Shown here piece by piece: positions 53,945 through 61,759 of a stretch of 64,000 nucleotides of DNA (position 1 is its first letter; the number at the start of each line of letters is the position of its first letter). The translations under genes and the position numbers were made by a program. The notes under the pieces were generated by a model, which saw nothing but the letters and a program-made list of their open reading frames with translations, ran no database searches and had not been told where the DNA came from. Source of the DNA: Burkholderia pyrrocinia (GTDB lineage Bacteria > Pseudomonadota > Gammaproteobacteria > Burkholderiales > Burkholderiaceae). The stretch lies in assembly GCF_018417535.1 (NCBI RefSeq), contig NZ_CP070979.1:1255568-1319567 (forward strand). Reading direction: 5' to 3'.

Positions 53945-56015
53945 TTTTGAATTCCTGAGCCGGTTATGGTGCGAGTGGGGCATCTACTACTTCATGGATG
54001 GCTCGACGTTGTTGCTGTGCGACTCGCCTGGGTCACACAAGCCGCACGGAAACATGTATGACACGATTTCTTATCACGCCCCCGCGGGGAAGCGAGTCGA
54101 CGAAGAGCATATCCATCGCCTGACGGTGTCGCGCCGGCTTACCGCGGGAGCGGTGAGTTTGATCGATTACGATTCGACCCAATCTCGTGCAAATCTGTCG
54201 ACGGTAGTCGATCGCCCGAGTGATATTCAATTTAGCAATGCAGAGCACTATGCATGGGGCGATTACTCGCAGCCGTTGGCAGGGACGATGGGGCTGTCGG
54301 GAATGCCGAACAGTTGTGTTCAGGAGGCGCGGTATTTGGCAGGTGTGCGTGTCGACGCAGAGCGTTGCAGGAGCTTGCGTGCGAAGGGGCGCGGCAACCT
54401 GTGCGGAATAGCGACGGGCCACACTTTTCACCTCGAAGGGTATCCGAAGACGCGCACCAATGCGGAATATCTGGTGGTCGCCGCGACGATCGACATTCGT
54501 AACAACGATGAAGCCACGGGCGGCGAACCGTACCACTGCGTAACGGATTTTGTGCTGCAGCCCGCTACGACGTTTTTTCGTAGCCGCCCGAAGCGCAAGC
54601 CGCCATGCGGATCGGAAACGGCCGTCGTGGTGGGGCCTGCTGACCAGCCGATATGGGTCGATGGCTATGCGCGCGTGAAAGTCCAGTTCGTGTGGGACCG
54701 GCTCGGTTCGCGTGACGAGAATTCGAGCTGCTGGATGCGAGTGTCATCGCCGTGGCAGGGGAGCGGCTTCGGGTTCGTGGCGTTGCCGCGCATCGGCCAG
54801 GAGGTGACGGTGAGCTATCACGAAGGGGATCCGGACAAGCCGTATGTGTCGGATCGTCAGGTGAACCAGTTCAACCAGCCACCGTGGGTATTGCCGAAGA
54901 ATCAGGCGTTGATGGGCTGGTGCAGCATGAGCCTGACTGGCAGTCAGGCCAACCAGGTGGTGGTTGACGACACGCCTGGAAAACTTCAGGTCCAGATTTC
55001 GAGCGATTACGCGCAGTCGAGGCTGGTGCTTGGGTACAACACCCGCATCGAAGGGGGCGCGGGACGACAGCAGGAGCGTGGCGTCGGGTTCGAGATGGCG
55101 ACGGAAGCGCACGGGGTGATGCGGGCAAACCGGGGGATGCTGGTGACGGCCGAGGCGCGGGAAGGGGCAAGCGCACCGGCGAAGGACATGGCAGAGACCG
55201 TGGCTCGCTTGACCCAGGCGAGGGAACTGCATGAGGAGATGGCGCATCTGGCGCAGCGGCACAACGCGCAGGAAGCAGGGGTGAGCCAGCATGATGCGAC
55301 GCAGGCGATCAAGACGCAGAACGACGCGATAAAAGGCGGTGTCGCCGATCCGAGCGAGAACCTGTTTCCGGAAATGAGTCGCCCTGACATCGTGTTGGCG
55401 AGCGCGTCGGGTATCGGCATGAGCGCGGCGCAAGGCGTGCATATTGCAAGCCAGGGGGACCACGCGGTGACGGCGGCACGAGATGTGAGCGTGTCGTCCG
55501 GCAGATCCTTGATCGGCTCGATCAAGGGAGCGATTTCGTTGTTTGCCGCGAAGCTGGGTATCCGGCTGGTCGCGGCGCAGGGCAAGGTCGAGATTCAGGC
55601 GCAAGACGATGCGATGGCGCTCGCGGCGTTGAAGGATCTGACGGTTACCAGCCTGGGCGGAAAAATCGTGCTGAACGCGTCGAAGGAGATCTGGATCGGC
55701 GTAGGCGGCTCGTTCATTCGCATTACCGCCGACGGCATCGTAAACGGGACCACCGGGCAGATCCAGGAGAAGTGCGCGAAGTGGAGCAAGGCGGGAGCGG
55801 AATCGATGCGAATCCCGTTTTCCGACAGCTTCGGCAAGATCTACGAAGGATTCTTCAAGCTGCATTGGGAAGGTACCAATCAGATTGCGCCGTATCACCC
55901 GTACCGCATCACGCGTGCCGATGGCAGTCGGATCGAGGGCATGACCAATGCCGAGGGGGAAACCACACTGCATCTGGCCGAATACAGCGAATCCTTGAAA
56001 ATCGAACTTCTGTGA
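53893..56015 (+). pseudogene. vgrG: T6SS spike protein VgrG, 5' end lost
   Basis: The frame carries VgrG sequence from GIYPTRDYVRQMWESDF onward: the end of the gp27-like domain, the gp5 OB-fold region (WVDGYARVKVQFVWDRLG), GSGFGFVALPRIGQEV and a DUF2345 region ending near HLVSIKGKVEIQ-like QGKVEIQAQDDAM. The first ~170 residues of a normal VgrG are missing; the frame is open upstream only inside tssB (to 53826). The C-terminus carries an extra transthyretin-like extension (about 55836-56015) that often recruits effectors. It may be expressed as a fragment. The next gene starts 7 bases after its stop. Confidence 0.85.
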
Positions 56016-56022
56016 CTCACCG

Positions 56023-57969
56023 ATGACGAGCCAACGACCCACCAAGAAAACGTCCGCACCACCACCTGAACTGAAGCTGAAGTCAGGCGGCTCAGTGTGC
56101 AAGGTCGAACTGCCGCAGCGCCCCCTGCGCATTTACTTCCAGACCTATCCCGGCGTGAGCGGTAGCGAGGCAGACCGTGCGTTATCGGGTATCCCGTACA
56201 AACTGCGTATTCCCGGTCAGCCCGAAATCGAGGGCAAGACGGAGTCGAACGGGCAGATTCTGCTGCCGGGCCTGCAGCCCGATATGACGGGGGAGCTCCA
56301 GATCCTGGGAACCATGATCCACCTGCGCCCGCGAGACTACAGCGCCGACGAAACCACCGACGGCAGAACCACCATGGGCATCCAAGGCGCCAAGCGTCGC
56401 CTGATGATCATGGGTTACTACGACAAGCCGTATCGTTTCAACGGTTTGAGTCAAACACCCGACGACAAACTGGATCATGTCGAAATCGAGGAGGCGATTC
56501 TGCAATTCCAGGTGGACAACGGGATGGTGCCAAACGGGGAGATCGAACGCCATGAGATCGTCGGCGGCAGGATCGATACCAGCCGGCAATATGGTTTCCA
56601 CCTTGATCTGTCCAGTTCGACGATCAAGCAGTTCCATCCCGACTTCGTCGCGAAGCTGGCGGCGGGTGGTGGCAGCGCCCCGCCGGACACGATGGTGCCA
56701 TGCGCCGTGCCGCCATCAACGCCAGCCAAGGGAAAATCGCCGGCCAAGGCGAGTTCGGCCGCGGCGCCTCAACCGCTCGTTCGCGAGATCTACGAGGGGC
56801 ATCGATTCGTTCCCGTTCGCTTTGTTCGCCAGAATCCGGGGCGTTTCAATCCACGGCAACCGGAACTGGACGAGCGTGGTTTTGTGGATGGCCGTGCCGG
56901 CCCTGTTGTGAGCCTAGTGGCGGGGGAAACCATTCAGGTGCGGATGGTGCGCGTGCATGTGGCGAGTGGTGTGCCGCTGTTTCTCAAGAGCAGCGATGAA
57001 ACCGTGGTGAAGGTTCGGCTCCTTGCTGATGATGTTGTTGAGCTCACGGGTGTTGCAAGGACAGGGCGGTCCATCGCAGTTGTCGATCCGCGAAACTCGA
57101 CGGTTGAGGTGCGCTATGGAAGTTCTGATGGCCCGCTACTGCACCGGTTGTTTGTGGAGCACTACGATCCAATTACAGTTGCGGTGGCAGTTCATCTGGT
57201 ATCCATCGGGCAGAAAGGACATCCTGAAATTCCACGCGTTCCCCCTTCGTTGCAGCGTTCGACTATTGAGCCGATCTTCGACAGCATCAACGACATCTGG
57301 CGTACAGCCGGTATTCGCTTTCAAGTCACACAATGGCTGGACGACACCATTGATTTGAATCAGGCGGGGGTGATGACCGTCCAAGGCGCTATCAATGAGT
57401 TTAACGACGTGACCGGTTTGAACCGCATAGCCGCACATCTGAATATGTATGTCGTGGACTCGATGATTGGAGGCGGTATTGGTTGGGGAGCGAGGAATAC
57501 GGCATTGGTGGCTGCTGAGCAAATGCATGGTGCCAGGCCTTCTAGGCCAGACCAATTGGTGCAGACGTTTGCTCACGAGATCGGTCATTTTCTTGGTCTG
57601 TGGCACCCGGGCACGGCGAATTCGGAAGGCGATAACCTGCCATTTCCACCTCAGCATCCAGAAGACCATGCCATGCAGGACTACTGGTCTCGTCGAAGCT
57701 TGATGTATGTCTATACCAGTCTAGGGTTGGTTAACCCTCTGGCGCCTGATGTCAGGCAGCGCGGTCGTCAGTTGGATGTTGGAAATGGATGGTTCGTAGG
57801 CGGAAAAATGCTCTGCTGCAAGGTGGTTCCAAAAATTGTATCAAGTGTCAGGAAGTCAGAGATTGCTACCGCGCGCGGTATTGCGATGCTCAATCAGCTC
57901 ATTGAAACAAGGACGACAGCATGGAAATCACGAATCGACGGCGAAACCGGAAATGGCCTGTTTGCTTGA
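56023..57969 (+). CDS. Candidate T6SS metzincin-type metallopeptidase effector
   Basis: A 648-residue protein directly downstream of vgrG. Residues about 33-105 resemble a small transthyretin/Ig-like beta domain, about 125-185 a peptidoglycan-binding domain (IEEAILQFQVDNGMVPNGEI), and about 415-600 a zinc peptidase: HEIGHFLGLWH at 518-528 is the full HExxHxxGxxH zinc signature, and SLMYVYT at 559-565 is a candidate Met-turn. I infer a T6SS-delivered toxin acting in the periplasm, either on the cell wall or on a peptide or protein. No signal peptide. Codon use and GC are lower than in the rest of the operon toward the end. The immunity-like gene overlaps its 3' end by 49 bases. Confidence 0.72.
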   Translation: MTSQRPTKKTSAPPPELKLKSGGSVCKVELPQRPLRIYFQTYPGVSGSEADRALSGIPYKLRIPGQPEIEGKTESNGQILLPGLQPDMTGELQILGTMIHLRPRDYSADETTDGRTTMGIQGAKRRLMIMGYYDKPYRFNGLSQTPDDKLDHVEIEEAILQFQVDNGMVPNGEIERHEIVGGRIDTSRQYGFHLDLSSSTIKQFHPDFVAKLAAGGGSAPPDTMVPCAVPPSTPAKGKSPAKASSAAAPQPLVREIYEGHRFVPVRFVRQNPGRFNPRQPELDERGFVDGRAGPVVSLVAGETIQVRMVRVHVASGVPLFLKSSDETVVKVRLLADDVVELTGVARTGRSIAVVDPRNSTVEVRYGSSDGPLLHRLFVEHYDPITVAVAVHLVSIGQKGHPEIPRVPPSLQRSTIEPIFDSINDIWRTAGIRFQVTQWLDDTIDLNQAGVMTVQGAINEFNDVTGLNRIAAHLNMYVVDSMIGGGIGWGARNTALVAAEQMHGARPSRPDQLVQTFAHEIGHFLGLWHPGTANSEGDNLPFPPQHPEDHAMQDYWSRRSLMYVYTSLGLVNPLAPDVRQRGRQLDVGNGWFVGGKMLCCKVVPKIVSSVRKSEIATARGIAMLNQLIETRTTAWKSRIDGETGNGLFA

Positions 57970-58895
57970 TTTTTTTGTTGGGAGCGACGGGTGCCGCATT
58001 GGCTCAAGGTGTTCCAGCGTCGACCACATCTGTCTCGGAGAGTAAGACCATGCCAACACTGACAAACCTGATCAGGCAAGAGAAATGGAATGAAGCGATT
58101 CAGTACTGCCGAAAATATAAGGACGCAGCCATTCCGGAAATCAATTTAGTTCTTGATACGCCAAAGCTAGATTCTGCAACGGCAAATTTCGTGTATCACT
58201 GCTTGCGTCAGATTCGCACGTCTGCGTCCGCGATACTGATGGCAAAGGATTTTCACGGGGGGTGGCGGGAAACCGTGTATGGCCTGATCGAGAACCCGCG
58301 CCCGGAGGCCTACCCCATTCTCAAAGAAAGGTTGAAGTCACCGCAGGACGAGAGGGATAAGGATCTTTTGCTGACTATGGCGCAAATGAATGTGCCTATT
58401 GAGCAGCGAGTTGCAGACATCAAACCATATCTTGAAGCCAAATACTATGAAACTCGTCAGGCGGCCTCTCTTAGTCTTGCGCTGTTGGATGATCCAGGTG
58501 GCATGGAGCTAGTGGTATATGAGCTTGGCACGGAATTTCGGCAGTCTAAACAGGACTTTCTACGCGTCTTCTATGACTTTCAAGCCTGGCGCATCCCGAA
58601 GTTCGTACCGATACTGATCCCGGTGCTCAATGATCCGATGCCGCTCGATGACATCGGCATTCGCATGTACCTGCCGGGTGGTGGCGAGCAATCGATGACT
58701 CCAGAGGAAGAGCGCTATAGCCGTGCTCGCGACTACGCGCTGAACATCATCGCGAAAACGCTCAATCTCGACTTGCCATTCAAGATCGAGGATCAGACCA
58801 CGTACACGAAGGAGCAACGTGACCTGGTCAAGCAGAAGTTGCGGGATCTCGGCTACACCGTGACGGACGAGCCGTATCCGGTCACGCCTGCCTGA
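57921..58895 (+). CDS. Candidate periplasmic immunity protein, copy 1
   Basis: A 324-residue protein with an N-terminal signal peptide (VCLIFLLGATGAALA, cleavage before QGV) and a mostly helical mature part with HEAT-like repeats (IKPYLEAKYYETRQAASLSL, ending SLALLDDPGG). It starts inside the end of the effector gene, 49 bases before its stop, and is followed 39 bases later by a near copy. A secreted protein directly downstream of a periplasm-acting toxin suggests a cognate immunity protein. The last 111 residues differ from copy 2 at only three positions. Confidence 0.6.
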   Translation: MEITNRRRNRKWPVCLIFLLGATGAALAQGVPASTTSVSESKTMPTLTNLIRQEKWNEAIQYCRKYKDAAIPEINLVLDTPKLDSATANFVYHCLRQIRTSASAILMAKDFHGGWRETVYGLIENPRPEAYPILKERLKSPQDERDKDLLLTMAQMNVPIEQRVADIKPYLEAKYYETRQAASLSLALLDDPGGMELVVYELGTEFRQSKQDFLRVFYDFQAWRIPKFVPILIPVLNDPMPLDDIGIRMYLPGGGEQSMTPEEERYSRARDYALNIIAKTLNLDLPFKIEDQTTYTKEQRDLVKQKLRDLGYTVTDEPYPVTPA

Positions 58896-58934
58896 GCGCA
58901 TTTTCAATCAGATCATTCCAATAACGTCAACGGC

Positions 58935-59909
58935 ATGGAACTCACGCATCGACACCGAAGTTTACGATGGCTTGTTTGCTTGATTTTGTCGCTGGGAGCG
59001 ACGGGTGCCGCATTGGCTCAAGGTGTTCCAGCGTCAACCACATCTGTCTCGGAAAGCAAGGCCATGCCGACACTGGCGAACCTGATCAAGCAAGAGAAAT
59101 GGGATGATGCGCTCCAGTATTGCCGCGACAAAAAGGATGCAGCTATTCCAGAAATCAATAGCTTGCTTGCCACGAAAAAATTGGATGACGCGACGCAAGA
59201 CTTCATGTTTCACTGCTTACGTCAGATTCGCACGACGGCATCTGCAATACGAATGGCAAAAAGTTTTCATGGCGGATGGCGGGAGTCAGTATACGGCCTG
59301 ATTGAGAACCCGCGTCCGGAGGCTTATCCTATTCTCAAAGCGCGATTGAAGTCACCGCAAGAAGAAGAAGACAAAGATCTTCTGCTGACTATGGCGCAGA
59401 TGGATGTGCCGGTTGAGCAACGCGTTGTCGACATCAAACCATACCTCGAGGCCAAATACTACGGAACACGTCAGGGGGCTGTTCTTAGTCTGGCTCTGCT
59501 GGACGATCCGGACAGCACGGAGCGCATGGTCTATGAACTCGGCACGAAATACCGGCAATCCAAGTCGAATTTCTTGCGTGTCTTCTACGACTTCCGAGCC
59601 TGGCGCATCCCGAAGTTCGTACCGGTACTGATCCCGGTGCTCAATGATCCGATGCCGCTCGATGACATCGGTATTCGCATGTACCTGCCGGGAGGCGGTG
59701 AGCAGTCCATGACTTCAGAGGAAGAGCGCTATAGCCGTGCCCGCGACTACGCGCTGAACATCATTGCGAAAACGCTCAATCTCGACTTGCCATTCAAGAT
59801 CGAGGATCAGACCACGTATACGAAGGAGCAACGTGACCTGGTCAAGCAGAAGCTGCGGGACCTCGGCTACACGGTGACGGACGAGCCGTATCCGGTTACG
59901 CCTGCTTGA
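58935..59909 (+). CDS. Candidate periplasmic immunity protein, copy 2
   Basis: The 324-residue tandem copy of the preceding gene, starting exactly 1014 bases after it, with the same signal peptide type (LILSLGATGAALA) and HEAT-like body. The upstream leader, gene and downstream flank are all repeated, so the whole unit was duplicated. The N-terminal two-thirds has diverged more than the C-terminal third, which may reflect selection or gene conversion. Confidence 0.6.
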   Translation: MELTHRHRSLRWLVCLILSLGATGAALAQGVPASTTSVSESKAMPTLANLIKQEKWDDALQYCRDKKDAAIPEINSLLATKKLDDATQDFMFHCLRQIRTTASAIRMAKSFHGGWRESVYGLIENPRPEAYPILKARLKSPQEEEDKDLLLTMAQMDVPVEQRVVDIKPYLEAKYYGTRQGAVLSLALLDDPDSTERMVYELGTKYRQSKSNFLRVFYDFRAWRIPKFVPVLIPVLNDPMPLDDIGIRMYLPGGGEQSMTSEEERYSRARDYALNIIAKTLNLDLPFKIEDQTTYTKEQRDLVKQKLRDLGYTVTDEPYPVTPA

Positions 59910-59948
59910 ACGCATTTTCCAATCAAATTATTCCAGCAAGACAACAGC

Positions 59949-60010
59949 ATGGAATTCAAGAATCGCCACTGAAACTGGCGATGGCTTGTTCGCCTGATCC
60001 TGTTGCTTTG
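59949..60010 (+). pseudogene. Decayed third copy of the immunity-like gene
   Basis: The ATG lies exactly 1014 bases after that of copy 2, and the following bases match the copy-2 signal-peptide region (GGCGATGGCTTGTTCGCCTG against the same place). The frame has a stop after seven codons (TGA at 59970-59972) and the match fades out by about 60010, just before the PAAR gene. Confidence 0.7.
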
Positions 60011-60048
60011 CGCAAGCCGAAGTTGTTTAAAAAACGAGGGAACATTTC

Positions 60049-60301
60049 ATGATCAATTTCATCCGCCTCGGCGACACGACTGACCATGGGGGCATGGGTA
60101 ACAACCGCGTCCGAAACGGTTGACTACGACGGCATCCCGCTTGCCCGAAAGGGGGATTTGATCGAATGCCCTCGTCATCCTGACGTGCAGCCGAACGTGA
60201 TCGAGGAGGGCGACGAGGACATGCTCGACGAGGGCCGTCCCGTTGCCCGTGCGGGGCATCGTGGCACCTGCGGTTGTCACCTCGTTTCGAGCTTGCAGTG
60301 A
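60049..60301 (+). pseudogene. PAAR-domain spike-tip protein with a frameshift
   Basis: The start ATG gives MINFIRLGDTTDHGG, a typical PAAR opening, but this frame stops at 60121-60123. The rest of the PAAR domain (VTTASETVDYDGIPLARKGD, ECPRHPDVQ and a Cys-rich end GTCGCHLVSSLQ) lies in the next frame, open from 60086. One extra base near the GGGGGCATGGG run (about 60083-60092) would explain this. PAAR proteins cap VgrG and sharpen the spike. A sequencing error in the G run is possible. Confidence 0.75.
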
Positions 60302-60313
60302 GGCCACGCGACC

Positions 60314-60487
60314 GTGCTGGATTTGACTCGTCTGCCGGGACTGACCGTTCTCAGCATGCTGGATACGGTAGCGCCCGCACATATCGACGCAATTTGCGAG
60401 CGCGCGGGCCCATCAGGTCGTGCCGAGCATATCGACGCACTGTACGACACCGAAACCGGACAGTGGCATTTCGTAAGAAAGACATGA
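60314..60487 (+). CDS. Small protein of unknown function before tssL
   Basis: A 57-residue frame starting with GTG 12 bases after the PAAR stop and ending 13 bases before the tssL start. It lacks a strong ribosome-binding site, but it fills the space between two co-oriented genes and its codon use is normal. I do not recognise it. It could be the C-terminal remnant of a larger gene lost in the rearrangement. Confidence 0.35.
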   Translation: MLDLTRLPGLTVLSMLDTVAPAHIDAICERAGPSGRAEHIDALYDTETGQWHFVRKT

Positions 60488-60500
60488 AGGAACAGGCATC

Positions 60501-61733
60501 GTGACGAACGAAACGGACGGACTGGAAAATCCGGACACGCTGGATGGATCGATCCCGTCCGGAGAAATGCCGGAGGACCGGCTGCGCCGCATCCTTGCGG
60601 CGACGAATCCGCTGCTCGAGGCCTCGCGCGTGCTGCTGAGGGCACTGGCCGACATGCCATATTCGCTGCCTTCCAGTGCGGTCGAGCAATTGCGGGAATT
60701 GCTGGGGCAGGAAGTCGATGAGTTTAAAAAGCTGTGCACACAGGCCAATATCCGACGCGACCATATGGTCGGAGCCAGCTATTGCCTGTGTACGGCGCTC
60801 GACGAGGTGGCGATGCGGACCGCCTGTGCACATGATCGAGCGCTGGCGGCGGCATGGGTCCACACGAGCCTGGCAGCGACGTTTCATCGAGATGTCGACG
60901 GCGGTGAAAAGATATACATGCTGATTGGAAGACTCATGTCGGAACCCCGGGAGCACCACGATCTACTGCAAGTCATCTACCGTGTTCTGAGTCTTGGTTT
61001 CGAAGGCCGGTACCGGTTTGAGGCAGGGGGTGCACGCCGTCATGGCGAGATTCGCCGGCACATCTATACCGAGATCATGTCGAGGCGCGAGCCGGTGCCC
61101 CAGGCACTGTCGCCGCACTGGAAGAGCGATGCGCGCAAGCCGCATATGTCGTTCTGGGAGTTTCCCGTATGGATCACGGCCACGGTGCTGTCGGTGGCGC
61201 TGCTTGGCCTGTTCGGCTACTTCAAGTATGAACTGGCGACACGCGGTGTCGGTATCCAGAAACAGATCGCGGACGTCGGCCGCATGACACCGCCACCCGT
61301 GCCGCAGCAACTGCATTTGAAGCAACTGCTCAAAGACGAGATTGCGGCAGGCACGGTCAGCGTGGACGAAGATGCGCGCCACAGCGCGGTGACGTTTCGG
61401 GGCGATGCGATGTTCCAGCCCGGCGGCGTCGCAGTCAAGCCTGCAATGGCGCCGCTCGTCGCGAAGATTGCGGGCGAGATCGTGAAAGTACCAGGCAAAG
61501 TTACTGTCCTGGGTTATACGGACAATCTGCCGATCCGCAGTCGCCAGTTCCCGTCGAACGGCGCACTGTCGGAGGAGCGGGCGACGCAAGTGATGCAGAT
61601 GCTGCAAGCCGCCGGTGTGCCGGCCAACCGTCTTGAAGCGGTTGGCAAGGGCGATGCCGAGCCGATCGGTGACAACCGTACTTCCCAGGGGCGCGCGCAG
61701 AACCGACGTGTCGAAATCGTCGTCGCGCAATAG
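60501..61733 (+). CDS. tssL: T6SS membrane-complex protein TssL with OmpA-like domain
   Basis: A 410-residue inner-membrane protein. The DotU/ImpK cytoplasmic domain covers about 30-220 (LRRILAATNPLLEASRVLL, YCLCTALDEVAM), a membrane segment lies near 220-243, and the C-terminal part is an OmpA/MotB peptidoglycan-binding domain (VLGYTDNLPIRS, LSEERATQVMQML, NRRVEIVVAQ). With TssM and TssJ it forms the envelope-spanning complex. The start is GTG with AAGGA at 60487-60491. tssK, normally just upstream in many clusters, is absent in the window. Confidence 0.93.
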   Translation: MTNETDGLENPDTLDGSIPSGEMPEDRLRRILAATNPLLEASRVLLRALADMPYSLPSSAVEQLRELLGQEVDEFKKLCTQANIRRDHMVGASYCLCTALDEVAMRTACAHDRALAAAWVHTSLAATFHRDVDGGEKIYMLIGRLMSEPREHHDLLQVIYRVLSLGFEGRYRFEAGGARRHGEIRRHIYTEIMSRREPVPQALSPHWKSDARKPHMSFWEFPVWITATVLSVALLGLFGYFKYELATRGVGIQKQIADVGRMTPPPVPQQLHLKQLLKDEIAAGTVSVDEDARHSAVTFRGDAMFQPGGVAVKPAMAPLVAKIAGEIVKVPGKVTVLGYTDNLPIRSRQFPSNGALSEERATQVMQMLQAAGVPANRLEAVGKGDAEPIGDNRTSQGRAQNRRVEIVVAQ

Positions 61734-61759
61734 CCCCCGATCTGCATCCGGAATTGAAC

